64,000 nt of DNA, taken from contig JACRGD010000005.1 in the NCBI GenBank assembly GCA_016212525.1, positions 26,304 to 90,303 of the forward strand, read 5' to 3'. Every line of letters begins with the position of its first letter. The first letter of the stretch is position 1. The position numbers and the translations under genes are program-made. This document shows positions 1 to 9,900 of the stretch, piece after piece. Source of the stretch: Microcaldota archaeon. Lineage in GTDB: Archaea; Micrarchaeota; Micrarchaeia; Anstonellales; Bilamarchaeaceae. Below the pieces are notes generated by a model that worked only from the letters and a program-made list of their open reading frames with translations, made no database searches and was not told the origin of the DNA.

Positions 1-1
1 T

Positions 2-739
2 GGCGCTGGCGGAATGACAAGTCGAAAGCTCAATGCATATCACAATGATGAAGATCATCTGTGCGCTGGAATTCGCTGTTACTATGAAAACGTGGGCGGA
101 ATGATTGATCAGATCGAACTCCACTTCGTCAAGGAGGCACTTCCGGGATACTTCTGGATCTTCCCACTTCCAAACGGCAAGGCGAACGTTGGTATTGGCA
201 TGGTTGTCTCTGACATGAAAAAGAAAAAGGTCAACTTGCAAAAAGTCATGTTTGATATAATCGCTAACAATCCTACCTTCAAAGACCGTTTCAAAGATGC
301 CAAGCGGACTACTGAGGTCAAGAGCTGGCTTCTTCCATTTGCATCCAAGCGAGTTAAGATGTCTGGCGATGGATATGTCCTGGTTGGAGATGCTGCATCG
401 TTGATCGATCCATTTACTGGTGAGGGTATCGGAAATGCCCTTACCTCCGGTCGAGCCGCTTCCACTGCGATAGTTGAGGCACTTAACAAAAATGATGTTT
501 CTGCTGCAAGTCTGCACAAGTACGAAGACTTGCTTATGGCCGATATCGAAAAAGAGGTTAAGGACAACTACAAACTCCAAAAGATGGTTAAAGGCGAATT
601 TCTGCTTAACTTGATCGTCGGCAGGGCGAAAAAGAGCAAATACGTCCAGGGGGTCATCTCCAATGCACTCATCAATCCTGATGCACATAGCACTTTGAGT
701 GATCCATTATTTGTTTTCAAGGCGCTCTTTGCACCTTAA
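2..739 (+). CDS. Geranylgeranyl reductase family flavoprotein, 5' end cut by window
   Basis: This is the C-terminal two thirds of a FAD-dependent geranylgeranyl reductase. In archaea this family saturates the isoprenoid chains of membrane ether lipids. The frame is open to the left edge and reads G-A-G-G before the first ATG at 14, so that ATG is internal and the true start lies outside the window. The second FAD-binding motif is clear: GDAA, then DPFTGEGIGNA, near residues 125-145 of the visible part. A PGYFWIFP segment typical of the substrate-side sheet is also present. It ends cleanly at TAA, followed by a T-rich stretch. The family is confident; whether the substrate is a lipid precursor or another prenyl chain cannot be told. 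Confidence 0.85.
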   Translation, partial: GAGGMTSRKLNAYHNDEDHLCAGIRCYYENVGGMIDQIELHFVKEALPGYFWIFPLPNGKANVGIGMVVSDMKKKKVNLQKVMFDIIANNPTFKDRFKDAKRTTEVKSWLLPFASKRVKMSGDGYVLVGDAASLIDPFTGEGIGNALTSGRAASTAIVEALNKNDVSAASLHKYEDLLMADIEKEVKDNYKLQKMVKGEFLLNLIVGRAKKSKYVQGVISNALINPDAHSTLSDPLFVFKALFAP

Positions 740-769
740 CTTCCTTTTTTCTTTTCTATTTTTCTCTTA

Positions 770-1675
770 CTATTCACATCCAAAAAACTGATCTAATTTT
801 CGATTAAATCCTTCTGGATCTTCGAACATTGGTCCATGCGAGCATTTTGGAAAATAGCTATGTTCTGAATTTGGAAACTTTGTTCTAAGTTCTTCTGCTG
901 CCTTTCTATGTACAAAAAAATCCTTTCCTGAGCTGACAATCAGAGTTCGCAAAGTCATTTGCGGAACTTGAGCAAAAATATTATCTCCTTGTTCGATCAT
1001 GGCTTTAAGTGCCGCGCTAACTGCAGTCCTATTTGTAAGGAAATTACGATATAATTCTCCAAACGATCCTCGTTCATATCTGATTCCCATTGCTTGTATG
1101 ATCCTGTGTGTCAGCTCCTCTAAGACTGTCTGCTCTGCAAGTCTTCTTGCAATAAGTCCAAGTGTCCCCTCTGCATAACTATGCGCAAATAATTCTGGAT
1201 CAAGGACAAGTAGCGGTGCCAATGGAAAATATCTAAGCGGATTTCCTGCTGGAGAGCATACGAACGTTAGTGTTCCTATTGCTGCTTTTGATTGGTGGCC
1301 TCTCGTCATCCCAAGCTGAACTAACCCTCCCATGCTATGAGCTACTAAGTGTACTTTTGCAAATCCCATTTGATTTATCAAATCTTGCAGATCTTTGGTT
1401 GCACTATCTAGATAATTTCCGCTGTCTACAAAAGTACTTCGACCCATTCCCTGTGCGTTATATAAAAAAAGATTCATTCTTCTTAGTGCTGATCTATCAG
1501 GTCCTTTTGCATCTAATTGTCTTTGCCATTCTGACTTATATGTCGTTCCCCAGCCGTTGGTGAGAATAATTGTTTCTTTTGCTCCTCTGTCTCTAAAATA
1601 ATATTCGATGCATGCTCCCTGATTAGTATACATCCGGCCTTCATATCTCCTTTCGTATGGCAGGTGTAAATTCAT
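770..1675 (-). CDS. Alpha/beta hydrolase fold protein
   Basis: A 301-residue alpha/beta hydrolase. The nucleophile elbow AHSMGG places the catalytic Ser at about residue 114. The acid is probably Asp252 in SSGKDFFVH, and the base His280 in KCSHGPMF; all three sit in the usual order. A GWGTT segment near residue 41 fits the oxyanion loop. No signal peptide is seen, so it is probably cytoplasmic. It is convergent with the reductase and close to the tRNA-Tyr gene. The substrate cannot be inferred; esterase, lipase-like or peptidase activity are all possible for this superfamily. Confidence 0.8.
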   Translation of the reverse strand: MNLHLPYERRYEGRMYTNQGACIEYYFRDRGAKETIILTNGWGTTYKSEWQRQLDAKGPDRSALRRMNLFLYNAQGMGRSTFVDSGNYLDSATKDLQDLINQMGFAKVHLVAHSMGGLVQLGMTRGHQSKAAIGTLTFVCSPAGNPLRYFPLAPLLVLDPELFAHSYAEGTLGLIARRLAEQTVLEELTHRIIQAMGIRYERGSFGELYRNFLTNRTAVSAALKAMIEQGDNIFAQVPQMTLRTLIVSSGKDFFVHRKAAEELRTKFPNSEHSYFPKCSHGPMFEDPEGFNRKLDQFFGCE

Positions 1676-1731
1676 GTTCTTTTATTGTGGGTAAATATAA
1701 ATAAGAATTTGTTTTAGAAAAAAATTGATTA

Positions 1732-1861
1732 TCCCGCTTGCCTGATTTGAACAAGCAACCTTCCCGTCTCCGAGCGGCCTTTAGGCCGCGAAGGAAAAAC
1801 CTCGTAAAAAATCGAGTCAATCAAACTACAGCGGGACGCTCTACCGTTGAGCTAAAGCGGG
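1732..1861 (-). tRNA. tRNA-Tyr (GTA) with a 58-nt intron
   Basis: Reading the minus strand, the acceptor stem CCCGCTT pairs with AAGCGGG, the D stem is GCTC/GAGC, the anticodon stem TCCCG/CGGGA, and the T stem GCTTG/CAGGC with loop TTCAAAT. The first pair is C1-G72 with discriminator A, the archaeal tRNA-Tyr identity. The anticodon GTA is at 1827-1829. The 5' exon is 1826-1861 and the 3' exon 1732-1767 (36 nt each), with the intron 1768-1825 at the canonical 37/38 position. CCA is not encoded. The intron carries a perfect hairpin of the dispersed TTTA-loop family (see repeat at 1774-1793). Confidence 0.93.
1774..1793 (+). repeat. TTTA-loop hairpin repeat inside the tRNA-Tyr intron
   Basis: A perfect 6-bp stem GCGGCC / GGCCGC closes a TTTA loop (1774-1789) and is followed at once by GAAG. 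The same design, stem-TTTA-stem then GAAGC, occurs at 39265-39331 and 44703-44728. Here it lies within the intron of tRNA-Tyr and makes up about a third of it. A chance intron hairpin is possible, but the shared loop and tag argue for the same repeat family. Confidence 0.6.
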
Positions 1862-1963
1862 GTAGAATCAGAATAAAAATGGAGAGAAGTACTTATAAAC
1901 ATTCATTTTGTCTCTTGGGCCTCTTTATCCCATGACTTCCAGATTTGACAACTTATGGCCAAA

Positions 1964-1995
1964 CTATATAAACGCATTGTTACATTTAGAATAAC
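1964..1995 (+). promoter_or_regulatory. TATA box plus GTTA-N9-TAAC inverted repeat
   Basis: CTATATAAA at 1964-1972 is a strong archaeal TATA box. An inverted repeat GTTA (1979-1982), nine bases, TAAC (1992-1995) sits between it and the start at 2004, where a repressor would block transcription initiation. The same arrangement, with identical spacing and about 20 of 21 identical bases from the TATA box onward, precedes the paralogue at 12934. Operator function is inferred. Confidence 0.65.
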
Positions 1996-2003
1996 GAACT
2001 TTT

Positions 2004-2678
2004 ATGGCCTCTAATACTAGGTTTGCCCCATCTGCTGTTGCTGCAAAACTTGAGCATTTGGGTTTTCGTTTCATTCATTTCGAAGATAAACCTACATTCC
2101 AGAAGGATTTTGGCAATGCGTGTGTGCTTGTAGAATTACTTGATCGTCCCGAATCATCACTCCCAAGCCGTGTCGGAGGTGGTTTTCGTGTGCCCTTTGG
2201 AGTTGCTGGCGATTTTTCGCTTGATTATTCTCCTCCAGCATCATCTCGAACTGTGGATGATCCACATACAATATCCAGGATTCTTTATCAGCATGATCTT
2301 GGCCCATCTGCCAGCGAAGCTTTGGTTCGGTCGCTTGGAACAAAAGACCATCTGGTTCTAGAAGATGGTTCTACCTACTGTGCTTTTTTGAATTCGGGGC
2401 TTGAATTGGAGCAAACAATTGCAGGTGCTCCTGTGCTCTCTTCCCGTTTGGATCAATTTGCCCGAAATCACGATGGTGTGTGTGCGATTTTGGAAGATCT
2501 TGATGCCTATGCTCAGATTGATCCTGTGGCCCGTGGTCTTCTTAAGGTTAACAATCCTCATGGCGAATTGCTTAGTGCGTATTGTGATCGAATTGCCCAG
2601 CGTGTCTTGAGCAATGTTTATTCTTATCTCGAAGATTTATTGGGTCTTATTGCCGATCGTGCGGTCATCGATCTTTAA
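2004..2678 (+). CDS. Unknown protein, paralogue A of a two-member family
   Basis: A 224-residue protein not recognised from any known family. It is clearly homologous to the protein at 12934-13620. Shared blocks include the N-terminal VAAKLxxxGF, a DFG followed by a hydrophobic strand ending VEL, ALVRxLxTKDH, and DGSTYCA near residue 118. Both end in a hydrophobic helix followed by an ADR/KDR motif. No transmembrane segment or signal peptide is seen, so it is likely soluble. Transcription probably starts close to 1995 from the TATA box at 1964, giving an almost leaderless mRNA. The conserved DGSTYC and TKDH motifs could be functional sites, but no activity is proposed. Confidence 0.75.
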   Translation: MASNTRFAPSAVAAKLEHLGFRFIHFEDKPTFQKDFGNACVLVELLDRPESSLPSRVGGGFRVPFGVAGDFSLDYSPPASSRTVDDPHTISRILYQHDLGPSASEALVRSLGTKDHLVLEDGSTYCAFLNSGLELEQTIAGAPVLSSRLDQFARNHDGVCAILEDLDAYAQIDPVARGLLKVNNPHGELLSAYCDRIAQRVLSNVYSYLEDLLGLIADRAVIDL

Positions 2679-3115
2679 TGCCCGAACTTTAATTGTAGTT
2701 GCCTTTCTTGTCCCTGCGAATCTTTCACCTCATAAATCAGCCAGATAAAATCAGGTCTTCCTTCCTCTCCTTCGATTGGCCCGTCAACGGTTTTTCCATC
2801 CCAGCCATTTAGAACTAATCTTTTTGTTGGCTCGTATGGTTCGGTTTCCCATCTTTCCCAATCTTGAGAGCTTATTGTTTCTATTTTCCAGCTTCCACTT
2901 GAGCTGCCAAACTGCCAATTTCCATCTTCTTTGATCTCAAGTTTGCGTGAACTTAGTTTACTATAATCTACTTCCCCCTTGTAGTTTGTAGTAGCCGGAT
3001 ATATTCTCCAGCTGCCAACTAAACCTGTTTCATCTTTAGAACTGTTCTCTGTACATCCAAAAATAATCAACAGTAAGAAAAATACGAATCCTAATGCGAT
3101 CAGATTTTTTGTCAT
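2675..3115 (-). CDS. Predicted lipoprotein, unknown function
   Basis: A 146-residue secreted lipoprotein candidate. The ATG at 3115 is preferred over the upstream in-frame ATG at 3160 because it puts a short positive n-region and hydrophobic core directly at the N terminus, ending in a lipobox IIFGC near residue 21. This ATG overlaps the stop of the upstream lipoprotein gene as ATGA (3112-3115), which suggests translational coupling. The mature part contains GSW motifs and a GSWRIYP segment that resemble small beta-barrel lipoproteins, but no family is assigned. Its 3' end overlaps the convergent paralogue A gene by 4 bases. Confidence 0.7.
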   Translation of the reverse strand: MTKNLIALGFVFFLLLIIFGCTENSSKDETGLVGSWRIYPATTNYKGEVDYSKLSSRKLEIKEDGNWQFGSSSGSWKIETISSQDWERWETEPYEPTKRLVLNGWDGKTVDGPIEGEEGRPDFIWLIYEVKDSQGQERQLQLKFGH

Positions 3116-3870
3116 TTTGTGGCCTCTGGGCACATTGGGGCACGTTCGCAATTGTGGCAAGCATTTTTCATTTTTGATTCAATAATTTTTGCATATCTGT
3201 CTGCATCTGCCTGATTTATTGTGTTATCTGGGCCTGTAAGTTCGAAATTCGCAAATACATTTCCAATGTAGAACCTATATTCGTAAGCACTGATTTTTCC
3301 AGCCTGGGGATTTTCAGGGTCGTCAAAATTTACCAAAAATGCCGCGCTTCTATCTCCTAAATTTACGGCATTTTTAAGCTCAGTGGCGTTTTGGTCTCTA
3401 AAGTTTTTTATGATACTGTTCATCTGGCAGTCCATTTTAGACATGTTCTGGTAAAATGATAATCCTGCATATATGCTATTAAGTGGTCTTGACTCATTGT
3501 CTAATTTTTCATAATATCTTTCATATACTGCAAACCATCCTGCTCTGGTTATGTTCTGTGCTTCTGCCGGATCTCCTGTATAATCTGTTGCATTATATGT
3601 CATGCCTGTTTTGTTTTGCCTTAGCATATAATCCAAAGGTATTTCATTCGAACTGAGACTGAATTCGACCATGTCCCCGGCTTCACGTACGAGTCTATTT
3701 TTTTGGGGCATGATATTTGTGTTGCTCTCTGTCGTCTGATTTTTAGTAATGGTTTGACTATCAATCTGATCTGGTATCGTTGTTGTTTTTTCGTTTACAC
3801 AGCCTACGCTGAAAAGCATAATTAGTAATGCTCCTATTAGAATTCCGATTTTTCCAATGGGACGTTTCAT
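3112..3870 (-). CDS. Predicted lipoprotein, unknown function
   Basis: A 252-residue protein with a classical lipoprotein signal: positive MKRPIGK start, hydrophobic core, and lipobox FSVGC at residues about 20-24. A Thr/Asn-rich linker follows, then a domain of about 180 residues with an FARTGW-like aromatic core and a C-terminal CHNCERAPMC cluster that could bind metal or form disulfides. It is first in a two-gene lipoprotein operon (ATGA overlap with the next gene) and is divergent from the giant secreted protease, with which it shares a short intergenic promoter region. All three may act at the cell surface; function is unknown. Confidence 0.75.
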   Translation of the reverse strand: MKRPIGKIGILIGALLIMLFSVGCVNEKTTTIPDQIDSQTITKNQTTESNTNIMPQKNRLVREAGDMVEFSLSSNEIPLDYMLRQNKTGMTYNATDYTGDPAEAQNITRAGWFAVYERYYEKLDNESRPLNSIYAGLSFYQNMSKMDCQMNSIIKNFRDQNATELKNAVNLGDRSAAFLVNFDDPENPQAGKISAYEYRFYIGNVFANFELTGPDNTINQADADRYAKIIESKMKNACHNCERAPMCPEATK

Positions 3871-3920
3871 GTACTTTGAACCTGTGGAATGTTTTTATAT
3901 TTTCTCTTTGCTTGCAACTT
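3871..3920. promoter_or_regulatory. Bidirectional promoter between lipoproteins and giant protease
   Basis: Only 50 bases separate the two divergent starts. TTTTTATATTTT at about 3889-3900 lies roughly 25 bases ahead of the GTG at 3921, fitting a leaderless transcript for the protease. The minus-strand promoter cannot be pinned down. Confidence 0.45.
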
Positions 3921-6900
3921 GTGAAAAATTTAGATTTGATTTTTCTTGGTGTTGTTTTAATCGGACTGATTTTGGCAGGTGGATTTGTTTTTTTAACTCC
4001 ATCTGAGCTTAAGAACCCCTCTGGACAGGCATCTTCTCCAGGTACAAATATCCGTCCCACAATCAATCCTAATGACCTAGATGCCGATGGACTACCAGAT
4101 AATCTGGATAATTGTCCTTCTATCAAAAATCCCTCTCAGGAAGATTCGGATTCCGATGGCAAGGGCGACCTGTGCGATATAAATCTATATACCAATTTTG
4201 GAATATTTGATCCTGCTAACGAAACCTCTCCTATCCCATCCGAACTTATGGTCCAAAACGAAACTGGTTATTATCTTGTCCAGCTTTACGATCGTGCTGG
4301 CACCGAGAATATTCGCTCCAAAGGCGAAATTCTGGGTTCTGTTCCAAAAGATGCGCTAGTTTTGAAAACTGGCCTTAGTCTCTCTGATTTGAGATCGCTC
4401 CCCTATGTTCGGTATGTGCAGGTTTACCAGCCAGCATACAAGCTTTCCCAAGATCTCGTATCTCTCTATCGTGCTGGTCAGCTTTCAAAGAGTTCTCTGG
4501 ATATCTGGGTCACTGTCTTTGGATCTGATTCGAGTGCTTTGGAAGATCTTTCTGCTTTTGGACGACCCAAAAAAGTTACTGATGCGGTTTTTGAACTGTC
4601 TAATACAAGTGGCGTAGATGTTTTGTCCATCATAAAAATCCCCTCTGTTCAGTTTGTCGAACTAAAACCTCATGATGAACTTGCCAATGCAGTTGCACAA
4701 TCAACCGTTCATGTTATCGATCCTAGTGATGGCGTCTCAAACATTTACGGATTAACTGGTGCTGGCCAGTTCGTTGCTGTTGCAGATACTGGTCTTGATA
4801 CTGGTGTGCTTGCCACGTTGAATCCTGATTTTGCCGGTCGTGTTGTTGGTACTTATTCTTCGTCCGTTATGAATTCAGCAGACCCAAATGCGCGTCCTCT
4901 TTGGAGCGATCTTTTTAGTGGCCACGGAACCCATGTTGCAGGAACTGTTTTGGGCAGTGGCGTAAACTCGGCCGGCGTCTGGAAAGGTGCTGCACCTTTG
5001 TCAAGTCTTATCTTCATGTCGATCGAGGGAACTGGCGGTGCCTGGTCTGGAGTGCCTGCTGATTTTAAGAAAATGCTGACTTTGGCATACTCTGATCCAA
5101 ACCGGCCAAAAATAATGACTAATAGCTGGGGTACTAGGGGTGTGTCTTATGGTACTCCAGCAAAACAACTCGATGAATACTCGTTCGATCATAAGGATTT
5201 TCTTGTCTTATTTGCAGCTGGAAATGAAGGTCCTCTTGCAACTACTCTTCGTGATAAGGCACACTCAAAAAATGCCCTGGTGGTGGGAGCTAGCGAGAAA
5301 CTAATGTTCACTACTGGAGGCGGGGTTTTTCCAAATTCTGACGATCTAAATGATATGGCAAACTTTAGCAGTCGTGGCCCTGCCCTTGGAGGCAGAATAA
5401 AGCCAGATATATCCGCTCCCGGAACCTGGATATTTTCGGTTCGCTCAAGTGCTTGTCAGGGTGGCGCAAGTCCCTGTAATGGCTGGGGGCTTGCCGGTGG
5501 TCCTGTTGGCGGGGGTTTTGGTGTTCTTCCTGGTGGTGCTGCACTATCTCCAACTTATTTCTTTATGGGCGGAACTTCCATGGCTACTCCGCTTGTTGCC
5601 GGCTCGGCCGCTTTGACTCGTGAATATTATCAAAGATTCAAACGGTATTCGACTCCCTCTTCAGCACTAATAAAAGCAACTCTGATAAATGGCGCAGAAG
5701 ATATGCCCTCAACCGGGAATGCCGGCTCTTCAACCGGTCCTATTCCAAATAATGATGAGGGATTTGGAAGGATGAATCTTGCAAATTCACTTTTTCCCGG
5801 CGGAACTCAAAATAGGATGAAATACTTTGAAGGTGCAAACTTCACAGATGATGAAGAAACGGACTATGTTTCTTATCTGATCCGGACAAATCAGCAGTTT
5901 CCCCTAAGCGCTACTTTGGTTTGGACTGATGATAATGGATATTTTGTGAGCAACGGTTTCCTGGTTAATGATCTGGATCTTAAGGCGACTTCCCCCTCTG
6001 GAATTAAATACGCCGGAAATCAGATTGGATTAGATGGACAATCGACTCCCAATTCTGCGGCTAAGGATTCGGTAAATAATGTCGAGCGAATTGTTCTTGG
6101 CGGATCAGGTCCCTCTGGCCATCCAGAAGATGGTTTTTACAATATAACTGTCCGCTCATACGATCTTTATGCATTGACTTCCGGACAGGACTATGCACTT
6201 GTAGTTAGTCAGAGCGTCGGAGTTGACAGTGCATCCAAAACCCAGACCTATTGGTATAATTTTACCTCTAATGATGTTCGTGTAAGTGCGGTCGGGTTAA
6301 ACTCGAACGAGAGTGTCGATGTTATTGTTCAATCTTTCAATGGTCCCTCTTATTGGCACAACGGAATCGTTCTTAACTCAAACATTACTTCAAATATCAC
6401 GACAATTAAAGCCGATGAAAACGGAACTATAAACTCCTCCTCATCATCGGTCTGGATCGCTCCTTCAAACTGGATTTATTATGGAGCTGGCGATGGTCGA
6501 TACAACTTAGTTCTCGATCGAAAGACTCGGGGTACTTTTGAAATCAAGGACGATCTTGTTGATTACTATAATAAGACTGGTTTTAGGGTTCAGGCCATCT
6601 CCGCAAGCGACAAAAACAAATCAATTCGCAAAATCTACACTTCTTCAGATCCATATGTCTATGCCTTTGGTGGTGGTTTTGCCCCCGCTGGAATTGCAGA
6701 TATATATCTACTTCCCTCGCCCACTAGCGGGTTTGACCCGTTCTATCTCCGCTCGACTGTTGGTGCTGATGGTATAGGTTCATTTAATGTTCGCCTGCTT
6801 AGCAGTCCATCTAATTATATCTACAGATCTGCTCATGCAGATATCTATTCGATTCAGGCCGATACCAATACAACAAATGGTCTATTTAGGTCAGAAGAAG

Positions 6901-9900
6901 ATAGCAAAGACCAGGTTTTAATTGATGAAATGGAGCGGGCGGTTTTATCAGCCCCGCTTTCAGAGGGGTCAGTTGGTCAGGGTGTAATACAGCTCCAATT
7001 TTTCCTAAATTCACAGTCTTTGCGGACCCCTGTGAACGGATCATTCTCAAGTGACACTAAAGATGCGCTTAACCTCTACTTCAAGAGTAGGGCGCTTCCA
7101 GAAGATGGGGCCGTACATTCATCAGATCTTCCTAAAATCCGCGATGATGCGCTAAGGAGTTTCCGGGTTTTTGCCACTGCTGCTACAAATGGGGCCGATC
7201 AGATACGAAGGGTTTTTGTTCCTCGTGAATCAGTCTATGCCCGCGGTGCAGGTTTGATTAGCGCAAAAAATGTAACTGTTTATGTAGTAAAGCACAACGA
7301 TTCGCTCAAAGATGGCGATTTACTTTCAGATGTATCAAGTGATGGGCCTAACATCGCAACTCCAAATGAAGCAGGCCTTTTCTCTAGTCTTTTGGTCTTT
7401 GATAATATCACTTCCTTCAATGTCGGCTATTACGATTTGATAATCGATACTGATGGAAATGGCAAATACAACTCAAGTGTCGATACAAAAGACGGAATCG
7501 GCCTATATGCTCTTACGGAAGAGATTTCTTCCGGTTCAACAATTTCACTTAACTCCAGGGGCGATTCGATTTTTGAAGCAGAAACCTTCCTTAAGGTTTT
7601 TTGGAACCCGGTGATTGTTCCAGATCGGATCTTCGACTCCACATCTATTAGTGCTCTAGTTGCATATCAAAAGAGCCGAGGTCTTGCCCCAAACGGAATC
7701 ATTGATAGAGAAACAATGGCCAAAATGAAATCCGAAGCATTGATCAGCTTCAGAATTGAGGCAGTAGAATCAAGTGATGATCAGGCCCAGATAAAAAGCG
7801 TTTTTATTCCTTATGAAAATCCAGTGGTTGAGCAGGATCCGGTTTGCACTAATGAAGATCGGCTTCGTGCTGCCAATGCACTTGAGGGTCTCCACACTAC
7901 TGTCGCGGAAAAACGGTCTTCGATCTATGCACTTGGCGGCGGATTCATCGCAAATAAAAAATCCAAGGTCTATGTAGTTAATGAGAGTTCCTGGATTGAT
8001 GGCAAGAAACTTAATGACGAATCCGGTGGTGCAGAGGAAATAGTTACTGATGCAAAAGGTCAGATAATTAATACTCAAATCTGGAAGGACATCGAGCGAA
8101 AAAATGCAGGGCTTTATGATGTTATTGTTGATGTGGACTCAGATGGCTACTTTAACGATTCGGTTGCCAGTAAAGATACGGCAGATCAACTAATCCCATG
8201 GGGACTAGCGATTCCAAAAGTCGATTCATCAGATCAAACTGGACAAATTAAAGATATCTTTATTGGAGATGATATGATCTATGCAAAGGGGATAGGGTTC
8301 CCCCCCGGCGAATCGTTCGATGTTTATGTTGTCAAAGATAATCGTTCGCTAAAAGATGGGGACGTGTTTAGTGAAAAGGACGTTTCCGAGCAAGTAGAAA
8401 AGGGTAGTGTTGCAGATGGCAAGGGCGAATTTTTAATTCCAGTTTGGCTTGAGACTAAAGTCGGACGCTATGATATTATTGTTGATCGGGACAAAAACGG
8501 AATTTTCAATGGTACAATCGATGTGATCGATGCAGTAAAATCTACTGGCTTTGAGGTTCGGTCCAACTGGACCTTTATGGTCTATATGGCTGCTGAAAAA
8601 GATCTTCGGGACGAAGCGATCGCAGACCTAAACGAAATGGAATTAATCGGTTCGAACAAGCACGTTTCTGTAGTTGTACAAGTCGATACTTCTTCGAGCC
8701 CTAATGGAGCTACAACAATCGTGCAACAACTCAACTCCACACCAACCCGATTATATGTACGCAAAGATTCCGATCCAATCAAACTCAACTCAACTCTAAT
8801 GATGCAGCTTCAGGAAACGAGTATGGGCAGTGCTGAGACATTGCTTGACTTTACAAAATGGGCATCATCCTGCTATCCTGGAGAAAACTATGTCCTTGTT
8901 TTATGGGGAGATGGGGATTCTTGGAAAGTGAATCCTTCAGTTCCCACTGGTCTTCTTACAGATACCGAACCAGCAAAGGATGCAATGGATATGAGCGAAC
9001 TAAAGTCCGCAGCAGACTCGATGACTGCGTCTCTTAATGGAACTCGTCTTGGTATATTTGCATTCGATGCACCATTAATGGCCAGTGTTGAAGTTGCAGC
9101 TCAGATCAAGAATACCAGTGACATAATGGTTGCATCTGAGGGCACTAAAGCGGTTATTGGGAAAGAATCTCCCACCAAAAAAGGAACAATCGATTGGAAT
9201 TATGAGGATGTTCTAAAACGCCTTAATCACAATCCAAAGCAGAGTATGCGTGACTTCTCAAAGGAGATCGTTGCGCATGCAAAAGACGCAAAACTCGACA
9301 CGCTTTCATCTATCTCGCTAACTGGAATCGATGCCCTAATTAAGGAAATCGATTCGCTCGCTTCACCATCTAATTTACGTGGAAATATGATGCCCGATTT
9401 CGCTCCTGCTTCCTGTCCGCCGTATCTTGGGTCAACTCGATCAGGTCTCTTTGATTACAATGGTGCGGATCAATATTCTGACAATGTCCAAATCGGTCTT
9501 CTTAAGGCAAGATTGGCAAGCCAGACCATGGGCGGAGTAATTGGTTATTCGGTTCAGAAATATGCATACGATCTGGATAATACTCCTGAGGGAGCAGCTC
9601 TTGCTCCTCTTAGACGGACAAAGGACGATCCGGTCTGGGGAGACATTGACATTGTTGATCTTTCTGACCTCTCATCAAAAATTGTCGCTTCCGGTGAAAT
9701 TAAATCATCATACAAATCACATGCGCCGACAATTGTTTCTATGCTTGCAAAAGGCGGGCCGATAATTATTGATGAATACCATAGCCCAGCATTCGCCAAT
9801 GCGTATGGCCTTTCCATTTACTACCCATTCCAGCAAAAGCGCTCTGGTGCCGATCCACTCCACGAATATTCTTACGATTCACCATCTGATCTTTCATCGT

